Shown in pieces: positions 1 to 11,541 of a DNA stretch of 64,000 nt. The translations under genes and the position numbers were made by a program. The stretch covers positions 41,605,390 through 41,669,389 of the forward strand of contig NC_080425.1 of NCBI RefSeq assembly GCF_029873635.1, in the 5' to 3' direction. Under the pieces are notes generated by a model. The model saw only the letters and a program-made list of their open reading frames with translations. It did not search any database and was not told the origin of the DNA. The first letter of the stretch is position 1. Each line of letters opens with the position of its first letter. This DNA is from Malania oleifera. Taxonomy: Eukaryota; Streptophyta; Magnoliopsida; Santalales; Ximeniaceae.

Positions 1-2054
1 TTGGGTGGAGTCCTATTGATAGTCCTCTTGTATGATGCAGCTTGTTTTGGTGAAGAGGTGTTGCATGTGTAAGACTTGTGATGCGGCAGTCTTCAATTTC
101 CTTATTTACATTGTAGCTAGTTGCTGAATATTGGAATACTGTATGGTGTTGGATTGGAATAACCAGGGTAACTGGAAGGATATACTGCCATGTTGGAGGG
201 GCTTTCTGCCTACCAGGCTTTAAGGCTTTTTGATAAAATTAAGTGTTAAAAGTTCTGAGCACTAATAATTCTGAATTGATGAACTGGTTCATGAACCCGT
301 ATCTGATTCTAAACACTAAATCACGTTGCCATTGGGTATGCGGGGCAGAAGAGGGTAGTGGAATTGTCATGCTGACATGCCTCTGGATCTCATTCTAAGT
401 TAAAATTTATTGAATATGGCCGAATAAGAGACCTCAAGATGATATTCAGTGCTATTCCAAAAACAAGGTACGGCTCACTTAAATCTGAATGAATAAGGGA
501 CTAAATATTTACTGACAATTTAGATGAAACTAACGGCAGCTTCAAATATAAGAAGTTTCTAATGTCTGATCCTATGGGAATCTTGAGGAGTGTTAGGAAA
601 ACATAGAATCAAAGTGTATTTAAGGGTCCCATGACATCTGCTTTAAGGTTATGCTAGGTTTCTTTGTTTCTGTTTGAATGGATGCAAAGTGTTGGAGGGG
701 TTTTTTTTTGTTTTTCCTTTCATTTGATTCTTTACTTGTCTATCTGTGAGAAACTATTTTATTTTCTTTTTCTTTTTCTTTTCTGTTTTCTTCTGAATAC
801 ATGTTGTATTCTCCTCTTCTTCTTTTTTTTCAATTAATTATTATTTAAGGAAAATAATGACCAAAAAACAGAATGGAAGGCGGCACCATGAATGGAAAGC
901 CACTCGAAGTACAGAAACTCTCACAGAAGAACAAATTATTTATAGTATCAGTGCTGGTTTACAAATGCATCCTTGCATGTATGTGATGGCATATTCTTTT
1001 TATTCAAATACTCTCTTTTCTGTGTTTAACTACTTGACTTCACTTGTAAGCGGGTACTGTTAAAGCTATCAGTGAAATAATAATATATAATTTTTTATTG
1101 ATAAGTAACTCATTGAAGGAACACAAAAAATACAAGCATATTCAGAATAAAGCTATAACAAACCAAAAAACATGAGCTTCTATCCTATGGACAAAAAAAT
1201 AAATTCCATAAGAGAAGGCAAGCAAATTCTTCCAATGCTTTGCATGCATTCAAACACTTATGAAGCCGACCAGTCTTCAACCTTGGTACTGGTAGCTTGA
1301 CACCCAAGGGTTTTGATTCCATTCACTGCAGGAACCACATAATTTCCTTTTGGACAGCCCCTGTGAACTTCTTTTTAGATTTAAAAACTGGAAGACACAA
1401 CATCTTAGCAAGCATATACCACACAGTCTGAAGCCCAACCGTTTGTTTTTCATTTGTCCACAATCCCATTCTTTGTTCAATCTTCTCCTATTGGAATTGT
1501 CACTCCCAGGTGAGTAATTTGATGGTTTATATTCTGATGTAAGATTGCACATCGCTTGATCGATTGAGATCAGCTTTTCAATTTTAGATTAGGTGATCAG
1601 CTTCATCAAAGCTTCTAACTTCAAGTACGATGAGTTGAGTGATAAGTGGGGCTAAGTCATTCAGGCAAGTTTTCTTCCAAACTTGAGAACATTCCAGTTG
1701 AGAAGGCATGTCTAAACTGAAGTTTCTTTCCAAGTGAGATGCTTCAAACTTCCAAGGGGATGATTAAGGTGCTTAGTTTTGGAAATACACCCTCAATATG
1801 CACATTATTTCATATACAATTTGTTTTCATCAATTCAGAAGGTCATCATTTTGTTTCATCTAATGGACTTTAGCCAATTCCGCAAAGACATTGTCTTTGC
1901 ATTTGCTTAACTTTTTTTTAAGGTCTTTAATAGAGATGAGATGAAAAGAGTTCAATAAAGTTTGTGATTTTACTTCTTATACGAAAGCTACTCATTTTCC
2001 TTTTCTCCCTTGCTATTTTATTTTTCTCCAATATAAGCTAAAACTTATCTGTAG
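1..2054 (+). other. Intron sequence of PYM (upstream exons outside window)
   Basis: No exon of PYM or another gene could be recognised here. The stretch ends in a pyrimidine-rich tract and a splice acceptor at 2052-2057. The N-terminal PYM exons are therefore expected left of base 1. The sequence is AT-rich with T-runs at 700-840. The reading frame at 857-1063 resembles no known protein. Confidence 0.55.
1085..1560 (-). mobile_element. Possible LINE 3' end relic, reverse orientation
   Basis: Read on the minus strand, the segment ends with ACTTATCAATAAAAAATTAT. This resembles the short A-rich tail seen at the end of the LINE relic at 7230-7258 (AATAAAATTATTTATTTATC). The body does not translate to a recognisable domain. 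The call rests on the tail only and could be another retro-relic. Confidence 0.25.
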
Positions 2055-2057
2055 CAG
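2052..2057 (+). promoter_or_regulatory. Tandem NAGNAG splice acceptor (TAGCAG)
   Basis: Two AG dinucleotides three bases apart precede the PYM exon. Use of the first starts the exon with CAG (Gln) at 2055; use of the second starts it at 2058 with GCT (Ala). Both keep the frame, so the two isoforms would differ by one glutamine. Which is used cannot be told from sequence. Confidence 0.6.
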
Positions 2058-5000
2058 GCTGCTCTTGAGAAGGGTAAGAACTCGGAGTCACAGGCAGATG
2101 GAGAGATTAAAAGGGAAGAAGTGTCTTCTCTTGAAGATTTAAATCATGGATCGGAATCTATTGAATCAGTGGCATCACAGATGATGGAGCTATCTGTTTC
2201 TACAAATTCTACAGTAGTTACCCTTGCCTCAAATCCAGCAGAGGTGTTAAATCAAGAGGGTGCTGTCCTAGATATTGAAAAAAGAATTCGAGCATTAAAG
2301 AAGAAGGTATAATCCTTTTGCTTTTCTGGTGTTATGTAGGAGTAATAAGGACCATACTTTAGACATTCTATATTTAAACAAAATGTTTGCAAGCTTACAT
2401 TGTTCTCAAGGCTTATTTTGTTGAAAATGGAAAATACTTCAAAGATTATAGTTTTGGCTGTAGTTTTGTGTAAGCTTATTTCTCATGAACATAAGACTTG
2501 AATGATATTTTGAGTATTTCCATTGAGCTGATGCCTCTCATTTTTAAGTTTTAGGGGCTCTGTTTGTATTACTTTTGTTTTCTGTGAAAGCTTGATATAC
2601 ATTGTTGGCCCACAACCTAGCAACTTAAGCTTTTAGGTAAAGTGGTAATTTAACAACTTATCAGAGCTATGGTTGCCAGAGGTCCTGGGTTCTAGTCTTG
2701 CAGCTTGCTTTTATTGTGTGCTGGTTAAAGTACACATTATTCGCTGTAATGGGTGCTATTTGTCTTTGTTTTTCCCTGTGTGCATTCGGGCTTGCATGTG
2801 TGGGGAGTGTTAAAGTTTGATATCCATTGTTGCCCCACAATCTAACAGCTTAAGATTTTAGGGAAAATGATGATCTAACATTTTCAATTTTTTGTTTTTT
2901 GTTAAAGTACAATGGTGTAATCCGTGAGAGCATGTTTCTGCATGGCTAGTTTTCAGTTGTAATTAGTTTTTAGCATTTGCAATAACTGAAAACCAGATTG
3001 TCTGGTTTTGTAGCAACCTGCCAGAGGGATTTATTATCCAAATATTACTTTTTTGGTAATCTAACATGTTTCATTTAAAATGAATGAGAAACAAAAACCG
3101 AAACATCCAAAAAATATTTTCACCAATTTTCAACCTTTATATGTAAGAGGATTCTTCTTGGAGTACTAAAAAGGGAGTTTTAAAATATAGCTATTAATTA
3201 AATATTATTTTATTATAATATCTTTTAATTTGCTTACTTTTGCATTTTTCATTGTTTTATTCATAATTTAATTGATTCAAGTGTAAATTTGTTTTATTTT
3301 TTTAAGTTTAATAGTGGTACCATTTATTTGTTTAGTACTTGATGAAAAATCTATGATGATTAAAGATTGATATGTTAACTAATTGTTAATTGATCTGAAG
3401 ACAAAAACGAACATGTATTTAATTAGTTTTTAATTTTTTTCAATTTTGGGAACATAATTTCAAATTTTTTTTTGTTTTTGTTTTAGTTTTTTTTCTTTTT
3501 TTCTTTTTTTCCTTTTTTCAAGATTTTTGACAGCAATGGAGTAGGGCTCCTTAACATGATGACTTTTCATTAAGTGAGATTTAGGAAACAGATATATAAT
3601 TGCCATAATTAAAATATAAATTGCCCTTTGTTAGCTGAATTAACTGAAATAACTGAAAATGTATCTTGGTCAGTATGGTGGTTAGATTGTACTTTCTTGA
3701 GTTGGCCTATCACTTGCCTAGGAATTTCTTCTGCTATTAATCCCACAACTTTTTGGGATTGTGTCAGAGAGTTGCTGGGTGGTTGGAGGGGTGGAAATGA
3801 GCTCCTTTTCTTGTTCTTTTTCTTTTTTCCAAATGTTTGGTGCTTTTATTACTCTTATTTAAGCTTGTCTTTCTTCTATCCTATTATATTGTCAGTCTCT
3901 ATTTAGGATTCCTGTGAGATTAGTTTTCAAGTTTTGATGAAGGATTTTTTTATTGTTGGGCAACATGACTGGTGATTAACTTATGAGTTGGGATACTGTT
4001 GGTATGTCTAAGAGGGAGGAAAGGCCGGGTCTAGGTAATTTTGCATCTAAAAGCACTTAATGGAGAAGTGGTTATGATGGTCTCTATAGCGACTCTCTTT
4101 GGCAAAAGGTAATTAGTAGTATGGCCTTCAGTAGAATGGGTATCACAGACATCCCTTGCATTTTTTCTCACCTGCAGTACAGTGTTGGTAATAGGGAGAC
4201 ATTCCTCTTTTGGGAGGATCATTGGGTTTGGGTTAGGGTTAGGGAGGCTCTCTTTTGCTTTGAGCTTTTCCCCATCATTTTTGTTATTCATAGTCTTAAT
4301 TTAGAGGAGTGTGGAGTTGTGAAATTTCCATTTTTTTTTTTTTTTATTTTGTGGAATTTTGAATGAGAGGGAGATGACTGAATTGATCTTCTTGAATGTG
4401 CTTGGACATCTTTGGGGAGGGCTGAAGGGAATTGAGATTTGGATGTTTTTTGCAAACTTTGACTCATGCTTCTAGTGCGTACGTCTTACATTTCTTTATT
4501 TGGAAGACTAAGGTCCTGTTTGTTATGCAAAACCCAGTTTTCATCTACATTTCTAAGTTCTCTTTCTGTGGATAAAAAAAAAAGAAGAAGAAGATAGAAT
4601 GTGTCAATTTGTTGAAAAATTAAAGATTATTTATTAATCATTTAATATAGATTAAAAGTAGGGGTGTACAAAAATTACTGAAAAACTGAAAACCAGACCG
4701 AAATCGAATCGTTTAACATTTTGGTACGGTTTTTCGGTTTTGGTGCTCGGTTTCGGTTTTTCAATTTTAAAAAACCGAATTTTTGGTTTCGGTTTTATAG
4801 GCAAACTGAACCAAAAATACCGGAAAACTGAAAAACCAAGTTATATATTTATCTAAAAGAATTAGCCTAATTTATAACTCTTTTAAGTTATTACTTTTAA
4901 ATCCTCATTTATTTATTCAATTATATTTATGAAAACATGCTCAAGTGATTAACTTTGGCAGGAGAGATGGAAGGATTTTATGCATGAGGGTGAGGGCTTT

Positions 5001-8000
5001 TGTCCCATGTGCTACCGATGTGGGACGAAGTTCTCACTGAGATGATGCCTTTAGTCCATTGCCCAGTCTACCCCTTCACGGCTCACCCTTCAACTTTTGT
5101 CCCATGTACTTACTGGCTGTAAGCTACAGAAGATTTCACATGCTCCATGCATAGCTCACATCCCAGTCCCACATCGGTTGGCATGAGCTTTGGGGGAGCA
5201 TTCTCCACTTATAAAACCAAGCCTCCTCTCCGCATTCTTTCATCATTTGGGCTGCAAAGCAATTCAAGATTCCAATATAGGCCCAGTTGATTTGAAATGG
5301 GCCTTGATTATTATTAATATTGGGTGAGGTTCAGTTCGGTTAGAACCGAACTGAAGATTTTTTTTTTGGTTTTTTAAAATCAAACTGCGGTTTGTTGTTT
5401 GGTAACAATTTTTAATTAAAAGAACTGGTATATTTCGGTTCGTTGTTCGGTTTTGGGTAAAACCAAACTGAAAAAAACAGAGTACACCCCTAATTAAAAG
5501 GTATGTTGGTGGTGTGAGTCAGTGGGGTTGGTAGCCGTGGTAATAATGGGGCTGTGGTAATGAATGGGTGGCAGTGGTGGCAAGGGCAGTGGCAGCGACA
5601 ACCATGGTGGCAGAAGTGGGGCGACGAGTGGTGGTGATGGTGGCAGCGGCACTGATGCGATGGTTGCAAGTGGTGACAATGGCAGAGGTGGTGGGAGCTT
5701 GTGGCACTGGAACAAGCTTAAAAACATACGTGAAAAAATCCTGAAGACATTAAAAAAGAATATTTTCCAAAGTTTAGTATAAATGCACAAATAGTTATTT
5801 TTTGTATCGAAGATTTCTAACTCTTACTTTGTGGAGCATGAAATTCGAATTTTGGACATTGATTTGCATGGATTATGTCTTGAGTTTCTTTCAAATCTAG
5901 ACAAAGCCAAATTCAATTCGAAAATCCATGATCTAAAATACTGTCTTTTATAATTTTTTGAAAATTGAAAAACGATTGGTTTTTTTGTAATTATTTTGAA
6001 ATCTAGAAATAAAAAATGAAAAACTGTTTTGTACATTAACCAAATCATTACTTTTTACCTTTTTAATATGGATCATGGAAACTAAAAAAAATAAGCTAAA
6101 ATTTTTATTTTTCTTTGGAAAACTAAATGAAAAATGGAAAATATTTTCCACAACTAAACAGGCCCTCAATTTTCCATTTTTATAAAAATATTTGATCTCA
6201 AACAGTGGAAAATTTTCTTGTTGCTGAAGCCACGCCACAAGGTTCCTCAAAAAATAAAGGCTTTTGCATTGACTCCTGGATAAACTTAATACCAGACCAA
6301 ATAATGCATGTGGGTGTTTTTCATTGCTGGGAGACATGTTCAATTACGTTCTTACATTGGCCTTTTTTGTGGCATATGAGGAAATAATCTGATTCTTGTT
6401 TTTGGAGAGAGTTGGGCATGTCATTCTTCCTTGGATTGCCTCTCTCTTCAACATTTTAAGGGTTTTGGAAAGGAGAATGATAAGAAAAGCTCTTGAAGGT
6501 CTACAATTTTTGTGATTATTTGCTGCATATGGTTTAGAGAGGGATGCTGGAATTTTCTAGGGGATTGTTTCTCCTCCCTTGCTGGCTTGCAGTAAAGTAG
6601 TATTTTCATGTGTTGTTTTGGTCTCTTATCAATAGCCTTTTAAGAGGAATATCTTCAACTAATATGCAGCAAGACTCGGTTGGCTTTGCTTCGTTTGTTT
6701 TGCACTCGGGTTTTTTTCATTTTTTCATCCTGTTCTTGTTGAGTTTCTTTCTTGTTGGTTTAGAGGACGCTCAATCACATTCTTACATTGGCCTTTTTTG
6801 TGGCCTATGAGGATATAATCTGCTTCTTGTTTTTGGAGAGAGTTGGGCATGCCTTCTTCCTTGGACTGCCTCTCTCTTCAACATTTTAAGGGTTTTGGAA
6901 AGGAGAGTGATAAGAAAAGCTTTTGAAGGTCTACAATTTTTGTGATTATTTGCTGCATATGGTTTAGAGAGGGATGCTGGAATCTTCTAGGGGATTGTTT
7001 CTTCTTCCTTGCTGGCTTGCAGTAAAGTAGTCTTTTCATGTGTTGTTTTGGTCTCTTATCAATAACCTTTGTAGAGGAGTATCTTCAACTAATATGCAGC
7101 GAGACTTGGTTGGCTTTGCTTCGTTTGTTTTGCACTTTCTTTTTTCATCCTGTTCTTGTTGAGTTTCTTTCTTGTTGGTTTAGAGAACGTCTCATCCTCC
7201 AAGTTGTATTTTTTTTTTTTTTTTTCTCTTCTAATAAAATTATTTATTTATCAAAATAATAAGAAGTGCAAGGTTGTTAGAATCTGGATCCTACATAGGG
7301 TTGTTGGGGGTGGGTCCGCAGGATCAGATCGTAGGATCGGATCATGGATCGTAAGATTCTACTTGTGTTGTAAAATAAATTAAAAATTTTTGTATTTGGT
7401 TGTATGAAAACTCTCAATAAATTAAGCCTAAAAACTTGGTTGTCATTTTAAGAAACTAAAACAAATTTCAGGAATGTTGTTAGCTTGCTAGCTAGCACCT
7501 AGCAGATTATTTTTTTTTTCAACAATCTTGACCCTAAAACAAAAATCTGAATAGACTGAACTTCAAAGTGCTCTGCGAGGGGCAGACTGTTGCTAGCTTG
7601 TTTATTTAATGATTGTAATTAAAAATAAAAGTAAAAAGAATGATGAGAAAAGGAAGAAGAAATTGCTAAATTCAATGAACTGATGTATACTTGGTTTCTA
7701 TGATTTTTCATCAGACCATAAGAAGAAGAAGAAGAAAGAGAAAGAGAGGAGGAAGAGGAAGAAAAGAAGAAAAGTTAAATTTTTTTTTTTTGAAGTAAAA
7801 CTTTTTGTTAAGCAAAAAGAAAAATAGAAGAAAAGAAAGTTATATGCTCTCTGCTTTGGGGTAGAAGGTCGATCTCTGGTTGTCAATAATAAGAGAAAGA
7901 AGAGGAAGAGAGTAAAAGACTACAAAGATAATGCATAACTGCTACAAGCCTGCAACTTTAAGCTCTCAGCCTTCCTGTACAATTCCCTATTTGTTGAAGC

Positions 8001-9770
8001 TCTCTACTGATCTCAAAGCTCTCAGCCTCTACTGTTGCTTGGAGGAGTCCTAACACTGCCTACAAGAACTCTTAAGCCCTCAGAAAGCTTTTGATTTGGA
8101 GCTTTTTATTTCAAAGAGAGCCTTCAACGCCCTCTTGACATGCTCGTTATGTTGCCCTAATTTTGATGCATTTAGGCCATGCAGACCAAATTGTGTCTGT
8201 TGCCAAAGTGAAGTGTTTGGCCAATAAAAAATATAGATTGGGCTTTCTCTTTGAAATCATAGAGGAAAAATCCATATTCCATTACACATGTAGGATCTCA
8301 AGGATCCCAAGTAGGATCGCAGTCCTAAAATCCTAATGATCCATCCTAAGATCCTAACAATCCAGATAGGGTCCTGCTGGGATCCTACTCTCGGTTAAGA
8401 TTGTTGTTTAGATCTGAATTCATTACGTAAGTCTGGATCATAGGTTCGTAGGATTGCAGGATCAGGATTTTGATAACCGTGAATAATAGTAATAATGATA
8501 ATTATTATTATTAGTAGTCAGTTGAAGTTCAGTTATTAAATTTCGGCAGTTTGTTTGAAGAAGAAATAGAACCAAAAATTTCAATTAATTTGGAAATTTA
8601 ACCAGATTAACTCTACTGTCTGAGTGCTCTCCCCTACTTCCCTCTACCAGCCCTAGCTGACTTTCATTTACTACACCAGTCGAACAATCCTCATCTGATC
8701 CATTGCAATTCGTTTGCTGTCATCCACCAACTGAAGATTCTATACCTTTTCCCCCTCTCAATAAGTGAACTCTACAGCAATTAACTAGATTGGACTCCAT
8801 ACTCGATCATCCTTGAGCCCTAAACTTATTGAATGCTTCAAGTCTGCAAGAGACCATGATCTTGCACAAAAATTCTTTATCAATCCTAATTCGGACCTCG
8901 TAATGAAAATAAGAGTAACCGTTACTGTTCGGGCTCAGACCCTCTTAAAGAAAACTTGCCACTTCATGTTTATTTGATTGCTAACAACTAATCCAAGCAC
9001 CCAAACTTTTTCCCCCATGGGAGACTGAAGCGAAACAATCAACCCTCACCCCTCAACTCCAGTATTTGGGAAGCAATTTTCTCCAACTGCTCAACAAGTC
9101 CAGCTCCCTTCCCTGCACCCCTTACCCGAGTTGGGGAATTTTCATTTTACCAGACAATGGCACTTATTTGTGCTATTCCATCAAGTGAGAGCTATGGCAA
9201 AGCCCTTGGAGTGCAATAACCATAAAATTCTCTGCTTGGATCTAATTGACATATTTCTTAAATTCTCGAGTTGTGTTGGTTACTTCTAGTGTGGAAAAAT
9301 GTCCTAAATTTTTCTATAATTTTGGGACTACTGACTTATTATTGATGCAGAAAAGGGTTGGAACATGGTGAAATTTGCAGCAAGTCTTGATAATTTTTTT
9401 ATTATCTTTTTGTGGGTTTCTTTTGGGGCGTGTGGTGGGGGCTGGGATGGGGTTTAGGTATGTTGCTGAACACTGTTATCTCAGTGGTGTTACTCATATC
9501 CTACAAGCCTGCCATGCTTAACGATTGTAGAACCACTTGGTGCTCCTCTTTTTTGAGTTTTGGATTTTAGGGATTTTGAATAACTCGGGGATTAATGTTT
9601 CAATGAACTTTTCATTTCCTCTGCAGATACGTCTTACTGAAGCTCAGCAGCAGAAAACTGTACAGCAAGACATGAAGCCTGAGCAAGTAGATAGGGTTGT
9701 AAAATTGGAAGGTTGGCGGACTGAGCTAAAGCTTTTGGAGGATAAAAGCGCTGGATTGGCAGCATCATAA
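2055..9770 (+). CDS. PYM: PYM (partner of Y14 and Mago), last two exons
   Basis: Join 2055..2306, 9627..9770; the gene is partial because its start lies left of the window. PYM binds the Mago-Y14 dimer of the exon junction complex and the small ribosomal subunit, and recycles EJCs in the cytoplasm. The first visible exon gives a Lys/Glu/Ser-rich linker ending in IEKRIRALKKK. The last exon begins IRLTEAQQQKT and ends in LEDKSAGLAAS plus a TAA stop. The RALKKKIRLTEAQQQKT signature across the junction matches the plant PYM C-terminal ribosome-interaction helix. Both exons are phase 0 with GT donor at 2307 and AG acceptor at 9625-9626. The visible 131 codons are about two thirds of a usual plant PYM (about 200 aa). 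The N-terminal Mago-Y14 binding domain is missing from the window. No stop or frameshift is seen in the exons. Confidence 0.88.
5016..5026 (-). promoter_or_regulatory. USE-like motif GTCCCACATCG, minus strand
   Basis: Exact match to the plant snRNA upstream sequence element consensus RTCCCACATCG, reading leftward. With the + copy at 5166-5176 it forms an inverted pair about 140 bp apart. No snRNA sequence is recognised to its left. Confidence 0.4.
5166..5216 (+). promoter_or_regulatory. USE-like motif plus TATA box (snRNA-type promoter layout)
   Basis: GTCCCACATCG at 5166-5176 matches the plant snRNA USE. TTATAAAA at 5209-5216 follows after 32 bp, close to the USE-TATA spacing of plant Pol II snRNA genes. 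The sequence downstream (5235-5300) does not match U1, U2, U4 or U5 starts that I know. It is probably a promoter fragment carried by a mobile element. Confidence 0.45.
5505..5710 (+). repeat. Cryptic GGTGGC/GGTGGT simple repeat
   Basis: A G-rich interrupted trinucleotide-type repeat lies just after the hAT-like element, inside the 4512-6165 element. It creates open frames rich in Gly/Ser on one strand and Pro/Thr on the other. These are composition effects, not genes. Confidence 0.55.
6334..7190 (+). repeat. Tandem duplication of ~432 bp in LINE 3' region
   Basis: The block starting near 6334 (containing CTTACATTGGCCTTTTTTGT) is repeated from about 6766 with a few substitutions and small indels. 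The start of a third unit (7186-7200) diverges at once. Both copies are LINE 3' sequence (zf-RVT tail). The high identity between copies suggests the duplication is younger than the LINE insertion. Confidence 0.75.
7272..8481. mobile_element. TIR element with GGATC-rich sub-termini
   Basis: The left end GGTTGTTAGAATCTGGATCC and the reverse complement of the right end, CGGTTATCAAAATCCTGATC, are imperfect inverted repeats. Both ends carry clusters of GGATC/GATCC and TAGGAT motifs. The interior has A/G-rich runs and no recognised protein. A second element of the same kind lies at 20375-21241. The superfamily is not certain. Confidence 0.45.
8482..9626. other. Unassigned right end of PYM intron
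   Basis: The sequence at 8600-9300 is less AT-rich than its surroundings, but no frame on either strand gives a recognisable domain. It could be an old LINE ORF1 or other TE relic. The last 100 bases form the polypyrimidine tract and acceptor of the final PYM exon. Confidence 0.4.
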
Positions 9771-11541
9771 GCTGAGGTTTGTGTTAGGGAATAACTCACA
9801 GTTTTTATTTATGGTTGTTTCCGGACAATGTAAACAAGCATTTGGGAACAGTGGTTTAACCATCCATCCAGCTTCTGTTTTGATCAACCAGTTGTGGTAG
9901 GTATGTCGTTATTCTAATATTTTTCATCAGTGTGGCGTTGGACATCGCATGGGATAAAAGTCTCCCATGTCATGCACATAATTTTAACTGTTGTGGAGTG
10001 AGGGGCAACACTAGAACAGCCATCAGCTGATTAAAATTCAGGGTAAAAACTCCAATCCGGTTGTCATGGAGTCCAAACGTTGAACCTGTGCCCATTAAGT
10101 TTTACTGATCAGCCCAACTTTATTTGTTTACTTTTCCATGTGACTTCATTCAAGATGTATTGTATGGTCACGACTCTTCTACTATCCTAGTAATAGTTTC
10201 TGTGCATTGTACACTTTAAGATTTTGACATGTAGTACATAAAAGGTCACCTTTAAAATGGTCCTTGCATAATTTCGTTCATGGCAAGTGTTGTGAGATTA
10301 AGTATGCACTGTATGGACGTTATCAGTACATAGTACCCGAAACATCCACTGGGGTGGAGCCTATACAGAGCAAGTTCCACTAAGGCTGTTCATCCAGACT
10401 CCAAGAAGATGCATTTTTTTTAATCCTTTGTCTTGGATGTAAATGAAATGCTTAAATGAGTACTTAATTGGAAGTTTGGGTGGCTATTCATAAAGCATCA
10501 TCAAGCAGAGGGCCAACCTTTCCTCGCGCACTAAAATATGTGTCTTCTTCTTCTTTATGAGCTAAAAGACAATGACCTCTATTGAGATTTTAAAAATTTT
10601 AGAGATTTTTTTTGAAATCTTAAAAATTTTAGAGACCTCCCCTGAGGTTTGTTAAAAAGACATAAGCCTTATAGTTTTTGGAAAGACATCTTTTTAGAGG
10701 AGGTTTGTATATTTTTGAAAAACTTTAGGAGAGGTCTGTGGTATTTTTGAAATCTTAAGGGTGGTCTTTGTATTTTTGTCAAATTTTAACAGAGGTTAAT
10801 TTTTTTGTTTTTGCCTAAAAACAATTTGACTAGTTAAAAATGAAGAGCTTGGACATTTGGAGACAATAATTTCTGCATTTTTTGAGAGCAGAAATAAAGA
10901 GTATAAAGTGTCAAAAGTAAGATTACACAAAATATTTGCATCCAATTGGACAAAGAAACAAGAGATAAAGTTGTATTAAATAAATAAAAAGCATAGCTCA
11001 AGGAGAAGTTATAATTTATGTGGTTGGTACGAAGGCTTAAGTTCATTAGCAATTTGAAAATAATTAATTAATCATTAAGATTAAGAAAATTATAACAAAA
11101 TAATTTAAATATTTTTGTATGAAGTTGCAAAAATTTTAAAATTTCCCATTCCGCAAACAAAAATCAAGAAAGTGTGGGCGGAAATTTTTTTTTTTTTTTG
11201 GTTGTTTTTATGCTTTCAATTCCAACCCTTTCCAAATTACAACTCCAACCCTCATTTTGTTTAAGAAAAATGTCTTGGATTGTAAATGTTGTTTTTTTTT
11301 TTTAAGGGATTTACTTTCGTACTTTGGGGTAGTATATTTGTTTTTCAAAAGGGACGATTTTTTATTATAAAAGATTTTTTTAGGACAATCTTTCTGAAAA
11401 GGAGAAAACCAAATCATAGTTAATCTCGAACAAATATGCATATATTGATTATGGTTTATGTTTCAGGTTTATTATGAGGGGGAGCCTTATTAAGGCTAAC
11501 TCATTTTCTTTCTTATTTGTCATTATCAAAAAGAGAAAAAT
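9771..11541. other. PYM 3' UTR and intergenic sequence
   Basis: The first few hundred bases after the TAA should hold the PYM 3' UTR; no poly(A) signal is clear enough to mark its end. At 10570-10800 there are imperfect repeats of an AGAGGTTTGTAATTTTTGAAA-like unit in changing versions, probably a decayed element. 10800-11541 is AT-rich with no gene seen. Confidence 0.45.

Larger units (their letters stand above)
4659..5492. mobile_element. hAT-like MITE with 8-bp target duplication
   Basis: The termini are TAGGGGTGTAC and its exact inverse GTACACCCCTA. They are flanked on both sides by the same 8 bp, ATTAAAAG (4651-4658 and 5493-5500). An 8-bp duplication is diagnostic of the hAT superfamily. 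The sub-terminal parts are rich in AACCGAA/TTCGGTT repeats. The centre (about 4935-5270) is different sequence with two snRNA-type promoter motifs. No coding capacity is seen. Confidence 0.8.
4512..6165. mobile_element. PIF/Harbinger-like TIR element, non-autonomous
   Basis: The left end GGTCCTGTTTGTTATG and the reverse complement of the right end GGGCCTGTTTAGTTGTG form imperfect terminal inverted repeats. The flanks are TAA (4509-4511) and TCA (6166-6168), a decayed 3-bp duplication of the Harbinger type. The element sits in the zf-RVT part of the LINE and carries a nested hAT-like element (4659-5492). No transposase is visible. Family assignment is inferred from ends only. Confidence 0.55.
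3655..7255 (+). mobile_element. LINE (L1-type) 3' half: RT end, zf-RVT domain, 3' tail
   Basis: Broken frames at 3660-3800 give SWPITCLGISSAINPTTFW, typical of the RT C-terminal part of plant L1-type LINEs. Frames at 3990-4260 give WDTVGMSKREE- and FLFWEDHWV-like pieces of the region after RT. After an inserted TIR element (4512-6165) the zf-RVT zinc-finger part resumes (CxxC...H...C-like, FHCWETCSITFLHWPF at 6320-6360). The 3' end runs to a T-rich stretch, AATAAA and a weak A-rich tail near 7230-7258. Many stops and frameshifts make it inactive. The 5' half (ORF1, endonuclease, RT fingers) is absent, as in 5'-truncated LINE copies. Confidence 0.7.
2307..9626 (+). other. 7.3-kb TE-filled intron of PYM
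   Basis: The GT donor is at 2307-2308 and the CAG acceptor ends at 9626. From the left it holds about 1.3 kb of AT-rich unassigned sequence, then a LINE 3' half (3655-7255) split by a TIR element (4512-6165) that carries a hAT-like element (4659-5492). A GGATC-rich TIR element (7272-8481) follows. About 1.1 kb of less AT-rich unassigned sequence (8482-9626) lies just before the acceptor. Confidence 0.75.

Noticed and set aside
857-1063. 68-codon frame considered as an upstream PYM exon
   Set aside because: Shows none of the conserved PYM N-terminal motifs and lacks matching splice sites.
4222-4250. Telomere-like GGGTTTGGGTTAGGGTTAGGG run
   Set aside because: It lies in a LINE coding relic where the frame reads WEDHWVWVRVREA, as expected for that family. 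Only two exact units, so no interstitial telomere is claimed.
4225-4366. Small frames around the LINE relic considered as host exons
   Set aside because: All are explained by decayed LINE RT/zf-RVT sequence.
5235-5400. Possible snRNA gene after the USE-TATA pair
   Set aside because: Sequence does not match the conserved 5' ends of U1, U2, U4, U5 or U6, so only the promoter-like motifs are reported.
5494-5790. Overlapping frames rich in Gly/Ser or Pro/Thr on both strands
   Set aside because: Produced by a GGTGGC simple repeat; no start context, homologue or splice pattern supports a gene.
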